DNA from: Luidia sarsii
Lineage: Eukaryota; Echinodermata; Asteroidea; Paxillosida; Luidiidae
Direction of reading: 5' to 3'
NCBI GenBank assembly: GCA_949987565.1
Contig: OX465114.1
Span: 7,160,933 to 7,224,932, forward strand
Length of the DNA: 64,000 nucleotides
The position numbers and the translations under genes were made by a program. Each line of letters opens with the position of its first letter. Position 1 is the first letter of the stretch. Shown piece after piece: positions 22,701 through 35,496 of this stretch. The notes below the pieces were generated by a model that was given only the letters and a program-made list of their open reading frames with translations, had not been told where the DNA came from and did not search any database.

Positions 22701-25700
22701 TGTCCGCCGACTGACTGTTGTGTACTGCTGTCTGCACACACAAGCTGCCTGAGTGACTGAGGTTGGTTCTTTTTGCTTGATCATAAAATCATCATAGTAT
22801 GTTCGATTTCAGATTTTTCACTGCTGATGGATAGATCTTTCCAAGGCCTGTTAGCAGGCCAAGTTTTAGCTTCGTCAATATAAAAATGAAGGAGATATTA
22901 ACGTGCAAAGTGTATTTTTCTTTCCAGCTGCTGTCCGCCGACTGACTGTTGTGTACTGCTGTCTGCACACACAAGCTGCCTGAGTGACTGAGGTTGGTTC
23001 TTTTTGCTTGATCATAAAATCATCATACTGTGTTTGATTTCAGATTTTTCACTGCTGATGGATAGATCTTTCCAAGGCCTGTTAGCAGGTCAAGTTTTAG
23101 CTTCGTCAATATAAAAATGAAGGAGATATTAACGTGCAAAGTGTATTTTTCTTTCCAGCTGCTGTCCGCCGACTGACTGTTGTGTACTGCTGTCTGCACA
23201 CACAAGCTGCCTAAGTGACTGAGGTTGGTTCTTTTTGCTTGATCATAAAATCATCATAGTATGTTCGATTTCAGATTTTTCACTGCTGATGGATAGATCT
23301 TTCCAAGGCCTGTTAGCAGGCCAAGTTTTAGCTTCGTCAATATAATAATGAAGGAGATATTAACGTGCAAAGTGTATTTTTCTTTCCAGCTGCTGTCCGC
23401 CGACTGACTGTTGTGTACTGCTGTCTGCACACACAAGCTGCCTGAGTGACTGATGTTGGTTCTTTTTGCTTGATCATAAAATCATCATAGTATGTTCGAT
23501 TTCAGATTTTTCACTGCTGATGGATAGATCTTTCCAAGGCCTGTTAGCAGGCCAAGTTTTAGCTTCGTCAATATAAAAATGAAGGAGATATTAACGTGCA
23601 AAGTGTATTTTTCTTTCCAGCTGCTGTCCGCCGACTGACTGTTGTGTACTGCTGTCTGCACACACAAGCTGCCTGAGTGACTGAGGTTGGTTCTTTTTGC
23701 TTGATCATAAAATCATCATACTGTGTTTGATTTCAGATTTTTCACTGCTGATGGATAGATCTTTCCAAGGCCTGTTAGCAGGTCAAGTTTTAGCTTCGTC
23801 AATATAAAAATGAAGGAGATATTAACGTGCAAAGTGTATTTTTCTTTCCAGCTGCTGTCCGCCGACTGACTGTTGTGTACTGCTGTCTGCACACACAAGC
23901 TGCCTGAGTGACTGAGGTTGGTTCTTTTTGCTTGATCATAAAATCATCATACTGTGTTTGATTTCAGATTTTTCACTGCTGATGGATAGATCTTTCCAAG
24001 GCCTGTTAGCAGGTCAAGTTTTAGCTTCGTCAATATAAAAATGAAGGAGATATTAACGTGCAAAGTGTATTTTTCTTTCCAGCTGCTGTCCGCCGACTGA
24101 CTGTTGTGTACTGCTGTCTGCACACACAAGCTGCCTAAGTGACTGAGGTTGGTTCTTTTTGCTTGATCATAAAATCATCATACTGTGTTTGATTTCAGAT
24201 TTTTCACTGCTGATGGATAGATCTTTCCAAGGCCTGTTAGCAGGTCAAGTTTTAGCTTCGTCAATATAAAAATGAAGGAGATATTAACGTGCAAAGTGTA
24301 TTTTTCTTTCCAGCTGCTGTCCGCCGACTGACTGTTGTGTACTGCTGTCTGCACACACAAGCTGCCTAAGTGACTGAGGTTGGTTCTTTTTGCTTGATCA
24401 TAAAATCATCATAGTATGTTCGATTTCAGATTTTTCACTGCTGATGGATAGATCTTTCCAAGGCCTGTTAGCAGGCCAAATTTTAGCTTCGTCAATATAA
24501 TAATGAAGGAGATATTAACGTGCAAAGTGTATTTTTCTTTCCAGCTGCTGTCCGCCGACTGACTGTTGTGTACTGCTGTCTGCACACACAAGCTGCCTGA
24601 GTGACTGAGGTTGGTTCTTTTTGCTTGATCATAAAATCATCATAGTATGTTCGATTTCAGATTTTTCACTGCTGATGGATAGATCTTTCCAAGGCCTGTT
24701 AGCAGGTCAAGTTTTAGCTTCGTCAATATAATAATGAAGGAGATATTAACGTGCAAAGTTTATTTTTCTTTCCAGCTGCTGTCCTCCGACTGACTGTTGT
24801 GTACTGCTGTCTGCACACACAAGCTGCCTAAGTGACTGATGTTGGTTCTTTTTGCTTGATCATAAAATCATCATAGTATGTTCGATTTCAGATTTTTCAC
24901 TACTGATGGATAGATCTTTCCAAGGCCTGTTAGCAGGTCAAGTTTTAGCTTCGTCAATATAATAATGAAGGAGATATTAACGTGCAAAGTTTATTTTTCT
25001 TTCCAGCTGCTGTCCTCCGACTGACTGTTGTGTACTGCTGTCTGCACACACAAGCTGCCTAAGTGACTGAGGTTGGTTCTTTTTGCTTGATCGTAAAATC
25101 ATCATACTGTGTTCGATTTCAGATTTTTCACCACTGATGGATAGATCTTTTCAAGGCCTGTTAGCAGGCCAAGTTTTAGCTTCGTCAATATAATAATGAA
25201 GGAAATATTAACGTGCAAAGTGTATTTTTCTTTCCAGCTGCTGTCCGCCGACTGACTGTTGTGTACTGCTGTCTGCACACACAAGCTGCCTGAGTGACCG
25301 AGGTTGGTTCTTTTTGCTTGATCATAAAATCATCATAGTATGTTCGATTTCAGATTTTTCACTACTGATGGATAGATCTTTTCAAGGCCTGTTAGCAGGT
25401 CAAGTTTTAGCTTCGTCAATATAATAATGAAGGAGATATTAACGTGCAAAGTTTATTTTTCTTTCCAGCTGCTGTCCTCCGACTGACTGTTGTGTACTGC
25501 TGTCTGCACACACAAGCTGCCTAAGTGACTGAGGTTCGTTCTTTTTGCTTGATCGTAAAATCATCATACTGTGTTCGATTTCAGATTTTTCACCACTGAT
25601 GGATAAATCTTTTCAAGGCCTGTTAGCAGGCCAAGTTATAGCTTCGTCAATTTAATAATGAAGGAAATATTAATGTGCAAAGTGTATTTTTCTTTCCAGC

Positions 25701-26949
25701 TGCTGTCCGCCGACTGACTGTTGTGTACTGCTGTCTGCACACACAAGCTGCCTGAGTGACTGAGGTTGGTTCTTTTTGCTTGATCATAAAATCATCATAA
25801 TATGTTTGATTTCAGATTTTTCACTACTGATGGATAGATCTTTTCAAGGCCTGTTAGCAGGTCAAGTTTTAGCTTCGTCAATATAAAAATGAAGGAGATA
25901 TTAACGTGCAAAGTGTATTTTTCTTTCCAGCTGCTGTCCGCCGACTGACTGTTGTGTACTGCTGTCTGCACACACAAGCTGCCTGAGTGACTGAGGTTGG
26001 TTCTTTTTGCTTGATCATAAAATCATCATACTGTGTTCGATTTCAGATTTATCACTACTGATGGATAGATCTTTCCAAGTCCTATTAGCAGGCCAAATTT
26101 TAGCTTCGTCAATATAATAATGAAGGAGATATTAACGTGCAAAGTGTATTTTTCTTTCCAGCTGCTGTCCGCCGACTGACTGTTGTGTACTGCTGTCTGC
26201 ACACACAAGCTGCCTGAGTGACTGAGGTTGGTTCTTTTTGCTTGATCATAAAATCATCATAGTATGTTCGATTTCAGATTTTTCACTGCTGATGGAAAGA
26301 TCTTTCCAAGGCCTGTTAGCAGGTCAAGTTTTAGCTTCGTCAATATAATAATGAAGGAGATATTAACGTGCAAAGTTTATTTTTCTTTCCAGCTGCTGTC
26401 CTCCGACTGACTGTTGTGTACTGCTGTCTGCACACACAAGCTGCCTAAGTGACTGAGGTTGGTTCTTTTTGCTTGATCGTAAAATCATCATACTGTGTTC
26501 GATTTCAGATTTTTCACCACTGATGGATAGATCTTTTCAAGGCCTGTTAGCAGGCCAAGTTTTAGCTTCGTCAATATAATAATGAAGGAGATATTAACGT
26601 GCAAAGTGTATTTTTCTTTCCAGCTGCTGTCCGCCGACTGACTGTTGTGTACTGCTGTCTGCACACACAAGCTGCCTAAGTGACTGAGGTTGGTTCTTTT
26701 TGCTTGATCGTAAAATCATCATACTGTGTTCGATTTCAGATTTTTCACCACTGATGGATAGATCTTTTCAAGGCCTGTTAGCAGGTCAAGTTTTAGCTTC
26801 GTCAATATAATAATGAAGGAGATATTAACGTGCAAAGTGTATTTTTCTTTCCAGCTGCTGTCCGCCGACTGACTGTTGTGTACTGCTGTCTGCACACACA
26901 AGCTGCCTGAGTGACTGAGGTTGGTTCTTTTTGCTTGATCATAAAATCA

Positions 26950-28335
26950 TCATAGTTTGTTCGATTTCAGATTTTTCACTGCTGATGGATAGATCTTTCC
27001 AAGGCCTGTTAGCAGGTCAAGTTTTAGCTTCGTCAATATAATAATGAAGGAGATATTAACGTGCAAAGTTTATTTTTCTTTCCAGCTGCTGTCCTCCGAC
27101 TGACTGTTGTGTACTGCTGTCTGCACACACAAGCTGCCTAAGTGACTGAGGTTGGTTCTTTTTGCTTGATCGTAAAATCATCATACTGTGTTCGATTTCA
27201 GATTTTTCACCACTGATGGATAGATCTTTTCAAGGCCTGTTAGCAGGCCAAGTTTTAGCTTCGTCAATATAATAATGAAGGAGATATTAACGTGCAAAGT
27301 GTATTTTTCTTTCCAGCTGCTGTCCGCCGACTGACTGTTGTGTACTGCTGTCTGCACACACAAGCTGCCTGAGTGACTGAGGTTGGTTCTTTTTGCTTGA
27401 TCATAAAATCATCATAGTATGTTCGATTTCAGATTTTTCACTACTGATGGATAGATCTTTCCAAGGCCTGTTAGCAGGTCAAGTTTTAGCTTCGTCAATA
27501 TAATAATGAAGGAGATATTAACGTGCAAAGTTTATTTTTCTTTCCAGCTGCTGTCCTCCGACTGACTGTTGTGTACTGCTGTCTGCACACACAAGCTGCC
27601 TAAGTGACTGAGGTTGGTTCTTTTTGCTTGATCGTAAAATCATCATACTGTGTTCGATTTCAGATTTTTCACCACTGATGGATAGATCTTTTCAAGGCCT
27701 GTTAGCAGGCCAAGTTTTAGCTTCGTCAATATAATAATGAAGGAGATATTAACGTGCAAAGTGTATTTTTCTTTCCAGCTGCTGTCCGCCGACTGACTGT
27801 TGTGTACTGCTGTCTGCACACACAAGCTGCCTGAGTGACTGAGGTTGGTTCTTTTTGCTTGATCATAAAATCATCATAGTATGTTCGATTTCAGATTTTT
27901 CACTACTGATGGATAGATCTTTCCAAGGCCTGTTAGCAGGTCAAGTTTTAGCTTCGTCAATATAATAATGAAGGAGATATTAACGTGCAAAGTTTATTTT
28001 TCTTTCCAGCTGCTGTCCTCCGACTGACTGTTGTGTACTGCTGTCTGCACACACAAGCTGCCTAAGTGACTGAGGTTGGTTCTTTTTGCTTGATCGTAAA
28101 ATCATCATACTGTGTTCGATTTCAGATTTTTCACCACTGATGGATAGATCTTTTCAAGGCCTGTTAGCAGGTCAAGTTTTAGCTTCGTCAATATAAAAAT
28201 GAAGGAGATATTAACGTGCAAAGTGTATTTTTCTTTCCAGCTGCTGTCCGCCGACTGACTGTTGTGTACTGCTGTCTGCACACACAAGCTGCCTGAGTGA
28301 CTGAGGTTGGTTCTTTTTGCTTGATCATAAAATCA
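26950..28335 (+). repeat. Three tandem type B/type A dimers (462-bp period) in copy A
   Basis: Type-B unit and CACCACTG/TTTTCAAGG unit alternate three times. The first dimer carries the private CATAGTTTG change (26957); the last ends in an AAAAATG/CAGGTC unit and leads into the TCTGATTTATCACTATTG unit at 28336. Confidence 0.8.
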
Positions 28336-29028
28336 TCATACTGTGTTCGATTTCTGATTTATCACTATTGATGGATAGATCTTTCCAAGGCCTGTTAGCA
28401 GGTCAAGTTTTAGCTTCGTCAATATAAAAATGAAGGAGATATTAACGTGCAAAGTGTATTTTTCTTTCCAGCTGCTGTCCGCCGACTGACTGTTGTGTAC
28501 TGCTGTCTGCACACACAAGCTGCCTGAGTGACTGAGGTTGGTTCTTTTTGCTTGATCATAAAATCATCATACTGTGTTCGATTTCAGATTTTTCACTGCT
28601 GATGGATAGATCTTTCCAAGGCCTGTTAGCAGGTCAAGTTTTAGCTTCGTCAATAGAAAAATGAAGGAGATATTAACGTGGAAAGTGTATTTTTCTTTCC
28701 AGCTGCTGTCCGCCGACTGACTGTTGTGTACTGCTGTCTGCACACACAAGCTGCCTAAGTGACTGAGGTTGGTTCTTTTTGCTTGATCATAAAATCATCA
28801 TAATATGTTTGATTTCAGATTTTTCACTACTGATGGATAGATCTTTTCAAGGCCTGTTAGCAGGTCAAGTTTTAGCTTCGTCAATATAAAAATGAAGGAG
28901 ATATTAACGTGCAAAGTGTATTTTTCTTTCCAGCTGCTGTCCGCCGACTGACTGTTGTGTACTGCTGTCTGCACACACAAGCTGCCTGAGTGACTGAGGT
29001 TGGTTCTTTTTGCTTGATCATAAAATCA

Positions 29029-31800
29029 TCATACTGTGTTCGATTTCAGATTTATCACTACTGATGGATAGATCTTTCCAAGTCCTATTAGCAGGCCAAA
29101 TTTTAGCTTCGTCAATATAATAATGAAGGAGATATTAACGTGCAAAGTGTATTTTTCTTTCCAGCTGCTGTCCGCCGACTAACTGTTGTGTACTGCTGTC
29201 TGCACACACAAGCTGCCTGAGTGACTGAGGTTGGTTCTTTTTGCTTGATCATAAAATCATCATAGTATGTTCGATTTCAGATTTTTCACTACTGATGGAT
29301 AGATCTTTCCAAGGCCTGTTAGCAGATCAAGTTTTAGCTTCGTCAATATAATAATGAAGGAGATATTAACGTGCAAAGTTTATTTTTCTTTCCAGCTGCT
29401 GTCCTCCGACTGACTGTTGTGTACTGCTGTCTGCACACACAAGCTGCCTAAGTGACTGAGGTTGGTTCTTTTTGCTTGATCGTAAAATCATCATACTGTG
29501 TTCGATTTCAGATTTTTCACCACTGATGGATAGATCTTTTCAAGGCCTGTTAGCAGGCCAAGTTTTAGCTTCGTCAATATAATAATGAAGGAGATATTAA
29601 CGTGCAAAGTGTATTTTTCTTTCCAGCTGCTGTCCGCCGACTGACTGTTGTGTACTGCTGTCTGCACACACAAGCTGCCTGAGTGACTGAGGTTGGTTCT
29701 TTTTGCTTGATCATAAAATCATCATAGTATGTTCGATTTCAGGTTTATTACTACTGATGGATAGATCTTTCCAAGGCCTGTTAGCAGGTCAAGTTTTAGC
29801 TTCGTCAATATAATAATGAAGGAGATATTAACGTGCAAAGTGTATTTTTCTTTCCAGCTGCTGTCCGCCGACTGACTGTTGTGTACTGCTGTCTGCACAC
29901 ACAAGCTGCCTGAGTGACTGAGGTTGGTTCTTTTTGCTTGATCATAAAATCATCATAATATGTTTGATTTCAGATTTTTCACTACTGATGGATAGATCTT
30001 TTCAAGGCCTGTTAGCAGGTCAAGTTTTAGCTTCGTCAATATAAAAATGAAGGAGATATTAACGTGCAAAGTGTATTTTTCTTTCCAGCTGCTGTCCGCC
30101 GACTAACTGTTGTGTACTGCTGTCTGCACACACAAGCTGCCTGAGTGACTGAGGTTGGTTCTTTTTGCTTGATCATAAAATCATCATAGTATGTTCGATT
30201 TCAGATTTTTCACTACTGATGGATAGATCTTTCCAAGGCCTGTTAGCAGATCAAGTTTTAGCTTCGTCAATATAATAATGAAGGAGATATTAACGTGCAA
30301 AGTTTATTTTTCTTTCCAGCTGCTGTCCTCCGACTGACTGTTGTGTACTGCTGTCTGCACACACAAGCTGCCTAAGTGACTGAGGTTGGTTCTTTTTGCT
30401 TGATCGTAAAATCATCATACTGTGTTCGATTTCAGATTTTTCACCACTGATGGATAGATCTTTTCAAGGCCTGTTAGCAGGCCAAGTTTTAGCTTCGTCA
30501 ATATAATAATGAAGGAGATATTAACGTGCAAAGTGTATTTTTCTTTCCAGCTGCTGTCCGCCGACTGACTGTTGTGTACTGCTGTCTGCACACACAAGCT
30601 GCCTGAGTGACTGAGGTTGGTTCTTTTTGCTTGATCATAAAATCATCATAGTATGTTCGATTTCAGGTTTATTACTACTGATGGATAGATCTTTCCAAGG
30701 CCTGTTAGCAGGTCAAGTTTTAGCTTCGTCAATATAATAATGAAGGAGATATTAACGTGCAAAGTGTATTTTTCTTTCCAGCTGCTGTCCGCCGACTGAC
30801 TGTTGTGTACTGCTGTCTGCACACACAAGCTGCCTGAGTGACTGAGGTTGGTTCTTTTTGCTTGATCATAAAATCATCATAATATGTTTGATTTCAGATT
30901 TTTCACTACTGATGGATAGATCTTTTCAAGGCCTGTTAGCAGGTCAAGTTTTAGCTTCGTCAATATAAAAATGAAGGAGATATTAACGTGCAAAGTGTAT
31001 TTTTCTTTCCAGCTGCTGTCCGCCGACTAACTGTTGTGTACTGCTGTCTGCACACACAAGCTGCCTGAGTGACTGAGGTTGGTTCTTTTTGCTTGATCAT
31101 AAAATCATCATAGTATGTTCGATTTCAGATTTTTCACTACTGATGGATAGATCTTTCCAAGGCCTGTTAGCAGATCAAGTTTTAGCTTCGTCAATATAAT
31201 AATGAAGGAGATATTAACGTGCAAAGTTTATTTTTCTTTCCAGCTGCTGTCCTCCGACTGACTGTTGTGTACTGCTGTCTGCACACACAAGCTGCCTAAG
31301 TGACTGAGGTTGGTTCTTTTTGCTTGATCGTAAAATCATCATACTGTGTTCGATTTCAGATTTTTCACCACTGATGGATAGATCTTTTCAAGGCCTGTTA
31401 GCAGGCCAAGTTTTAGCTTCGTCAATATAATAATGAAGGAGATATTAACGTGCAAAGTGTATTTTTCTTTCCAGCTGCTGTCCGCCGACTGACTGTTGTG
31501 TACTGCTGTCTGCACACACAAGCTGCCTGAGTGACTGAGGTTGGTTCTTTTTGCTTGATCATAAAATCATCATAGTATGTTCGATTTCAGGTTTATTACT
31601 ACTGATGGATAGATCTTTCCAAGGCCTGTTAGCAGGTCAAGTTTTAGCTTCGTCAATATAATAATGAAGGAGATATTAACGTGCAAAGTGTATTTTTCTT
31701 TCCAGCTGCTGTCCGCCGACTGACTGTTGTGTACTGCTGTCTGCACACACAAGCTGCCTGAGTGACTGAGGTTGGTTCTTTTTGCTTGATCATAAAATCA
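29029..31800 (+). repeat. Tetramer higher-order repeat, three tandem copies (924 bp each)
   Basis: Copies begin at 29029, 29953 and 30877. Each holds a unit with CGACTAACTG (G74A), a type-B unit with CAGATCAAG, a CACCACTG unit and a unit with the rare CAGGTTTATTACTAC. The first unit of copy 1 has the CAAGTCCTATTAG first half and so is a hybrid. Copy B of the large block holds the tetramer only once, at 41734-42657, with CAGATTTATTACTAC. Confidence 0.88.
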
Positions 31801-32262
31801 TCATAATATGTTTGATTTCAGATTTTTCACTACTGATGGATAGATCTTTTCAAGGCCTGTTAGCAGGTCAAGTTTTAGCTTCGTCAATATAAAAATGAAG
31901 GAGATATTAACGTGCAAAGTGTATTTTTCTTTCCAGCTGCTGTCCGCCGACTGACTGTTGTGTACTGCTGTCTGCACACACAAGCTGCCTGAGTGACTGA
32001 GGTTGGTTCTTTTTGCTTGATCATAAAATCATCATAGTATGTTCGATTTCAGATTTTTCACTGCTGATGGATAGATCTTTCCAAGGCCTGTTAGCAGGCC
32101 AAGTTTTAGCTTCGTCAATATAAAAATGAAGGAGATATTAACGTGCAAAGTGTATTTTTCTTTCCAGCTGCTGTCCGCCGACTGACTGTTGTGTACTGCT
32201 GTCTGCACACACAAGCTGCCTGAGTGACTGAGGTTGGTTCTTTTTGCTTGATCATAAAATCA

Positions 32263-35200
32263 TCATACTGTGTTTGATTTCAGATTTTTCACTGCTGATG
32301 GATAGATCTTTCCAAGGCCTGTTAGCAGGTCAAGTTTTAGCTTCGTCAATATAAAAATGAAGGAGATATTAACGTGCAAAGTGTATTTTTCTTTCCAGCT
32401 GCTGTCCGCCGACTGACTGTTGTGTACTGCTGTCTGCACACACAAGCTGCCTAAGTGACTGAGGTTGGTTCTTTTTGCTTGATCATAAAATCATCATAGT
32501 ATGTTCGATTTCAGATTTTTCACTGCTGATGGATAGATCTTTCCAAGGCCTGTTAGCAGGCCAAATTTTAGCTTCGTCAATATAATAATGAAGGAGATAT
32601 TAACGTGCAAAGTGTATTTTTCTTTCCAGCTGCTGTCCGCCGACTGACTGTTGTGTACTGCTGTCTGCACACACAAGCTGCCTGAGTGACTGAGGTTGGT
32701 TCTTTTTGCTTGATCATAAAATCATCATAGTATGTTCGATTTCAGATTTTTCACTACTGATAAACAGATCTTTCCAAGGCCTGTTAGCAGGTCAAGTTTT
32801 AGCTTCGTCAATATAATAATGAAGGAGATATTAACGTGCAAAGTTTATTTTTCTTTCCAGCTGCTGTCCTCCGACTGACTGTTGTGTACTGCTGTCTGCA
32901 CACACAAGCTGCCTAAGTGACTGAGGTTGGTTCTTTTTGCTTGATCGTAAAATCATCATACTGTGTTCGATTTCAGATTTTTCACCACTGATGGATAGAT
33001 CTTTTCAAGGCCTGTTAGCAGGCCAAGTTTTAGCTTCGTCAATATAATAATGAAGGAAATATTAACGTGCAAAGTGTATTTTTCTTTCCAGCTGCTGTCC
33101 GCCGACTGACTGTTGTGTACTGCTGTCTGCACACACAAGCTGCCTGAGTGACCGAGGTTGGTTCTTTTTGCTTGATCATAAAATCATCATAGTATGTTCG
33201 ATTTCAGATTTTTCACTACTGATGGATAGATCTTTTCAAGGCCTGTTAGCAGGTCAAGTTTTAGCTTCGTCAATATAATAATGAAGGAGATATTAACGTG
33301 CAAAGTTTATTTTTCTTTCCAGCTGCTGTCCTCCGACTGACTGTTGTGTACTGCTGTCTGCACACACAAGCTGCCTAAGTGACTGAGGTTGGTTCTTTTT
33401 GCTTGATCGTAAAATCATCATACTGTGTTCGATTTCTGATTTATCACTATTGATGGATAGATCTTTCCAAGGCCTGTTAGCAGGTCAAGTTTTAGCTTCG
33501 TCAATATAAAAATGAAGGAGATATTAACGTGCAAAGTGTATTTTTCTTTCCAGCTGCTGTCCGCCGACTGACTGGTGTGTACTGCTGTCTGCACACACAA
33601 GCTGCCTGAGTGACTGAGGTTGGTTCTTTTTCCTTGATCATAAAATCATCATAGTATGTTTGATTTCAGATTTTTCAATACTGATGGATAGATCTTTTCA
33701 AGGCCTGTTAGCAGGTCAAGTTTTAGCTTCGTCAATATAAAAATGAAGGAGATATTAACGTGCAAAGTGTATTTTTCTTTCCAGCTGCTGTCCGCCGACT
33801 GACTGTTGTGTACTGCTGTCTGCACACACAAGCTGCCTGAGTGACTGAGGTTGGTTCTTTTTGCTTGATCATAAAATCATCATACTGTGTTTGATTTCAG
33901 ATTTTTCACTGCTGATGGATAGATCTTTCCAAGGCCTGTTAGCAGGTCAAGTTTTAGCTTCGTCAATATAAAAATGAAGGAGATATTAACGTGCAAAGTG
34001 TATTTTTCTTTCCAGCTGCTGTCCGCCGACTGACTGTTGTGTACTGCTGTCTGCACACACAAGCTGCCTAAGTGACTGAGGTTGGTTCTTTTTGCTTGAT
34101 CATAAAATCATCATAGTATGTTCGATTTCAGATTTTTCACTGCTGATGGATAGATCTTTCCAAGGCCTGTTAGCAGGCCAAATTTTAGCTTCGTCAATAT
34201 AATAATGAAGGAGATATTAACGTGCAAAGTGTATTTTTCTTTCCAGCTGCTGTCCGCCGACTGACTGTTGTGTACTGCTGTCTGCACACACAAGCTGCCT
34301 GAGTGACTGAGGTTGGTTCTTTTTGCTTGATCATAAAATCATCATAGTATGTTCGATTTCAGATTTTTCACTACTGATAAACAGATCTTTCCAAGGCCTG
34401 TTAGCAGGTCAAGTTTTAGCTTCGTCAATATAATAATGAAGGAGATATTAACGTGCAAAGTTTATTTTTCTTTCCAGCTGCTGTCCTCCGACTGACTGTT
34501 GTGTACTGCTGTCTGCACACACAAGCTGCCTAAGTGACTGAGGTTGGTTCTTTTTGCTTGATCGTAAAATCATCATACTGTGTTCGATTTCAGATTTTTC
34601 ACCACTGATGGATAGATCTTTTCAAGGCCTGTTAGCAGGCCAAGTTTTAGCTTCGTCAATATAATAATGAAGGAAATATTAACGTGCAAAGTGTATTTTT
34701 CTTTCCAGCTGCTGTCCGCCGACTGACTGTTGTGTACTGCTGTCTGCACACACAAGCTGCCTGAGTGACCGAGGTTGGTTCTTTTTGCTTGATCATAAAA
34801 TCATCATAGTATGTTCGATTTCAGATTTTTCACTACTGATGGATAGATCTTTTCAAGGCCTGTTAGCAGGTCAAGTTTTAGCTTCGTCAATATAATAATG
34901 AAGGAGATATTAACGTGCAAAGTTTATTTTTCTTTCCAGCTGCTGTCCTCCGACTGACTGTTGTGTACTGCTGTCTGCACACACAAGCTGCCTAAGTGAC
35001 TGAGGTTGGTTCTTTTTGCTTGATCGTAAAATCATCATACTGTGTTCGATTTCTGATTTATCACTATTGATGGATAGATCTTTCCAAGGCCTGTTAGCAG
35101 GTCAAGTTTTAGCTTCGTCAATATAAAAATGAAGGAGATATTAACGTGCAAAGTGTATTTTTCTTTCCAGCTGCTGTCCGCCGACTGACTGGTGTGTACT

Positions 35201-35496
35201 GCTGTCTGCACACACAAGCTGCCTGAGTGACTGAGGTTGGTTCTTTTTGCTTGATCATAAAATCATCATACTGTGTTCGATTTCTGATTTATCACTATTG
35301 ATGGATAGATCTTTCCAAGGCCTGTTAGCAGGTCAAGTTTTAGCTTCGTCAATATAAAAATGAAGGAGATATTAACGTGCAAAGTGTATTTTTCTTTCCA
35401 GCTGCTGTCCGCCGACTGACTGTTGTGTACTGCTGTCTGCACACACAAGCTGCCTGAGTGACTGAGGTTGGTTCTTTTTGCTTGATCATAAAATCA
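32263..35496 (+). repeat. Seven-unit tandem duplication (1617-bp period) in copy A
   Basis: Units 32263-33879 and 33880-35496 match in order: CTGTGTTTG, GGCCAAATTTT, CTGATAAACAGATC (variant bases at 32762 and 34379, 1617 apart), GGAAATATT/GACCGAGG, type B, and a TCTGATTTATC unit with CGACTGACTGG. The seventh unit differs: CAATACTG/CATAGTATGTTTG in the first copy, TCTGATTTATCACTATTG in the second. Confidence 0.85.

Larger units (their letters stand above)
22330..35496 (+). repeat. Composite higher-order block, copy A of the large tandem duplication (57 units, 13167 bp)
   Basis: This block and the next are directly adjacent and share unit order and rare private changes: GAGGTTCGTTC (25537 and 38242), GGAAAGATC (26297 and 39002), CATAGTTTG (26957 and 39662), all 12705 bases apart, then TTTTTCCTTGATC (33632 and 44489), 10857 apart. 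The first part is a type-A run, the middle is rich in type-B dimers, and the end holds the seven-unit duplication. It is ten units longer than its partner: two extra CTGTGTTTG units near 23716-24177 and eight extra units from the tetramer triplication. Confidence 0.85.
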
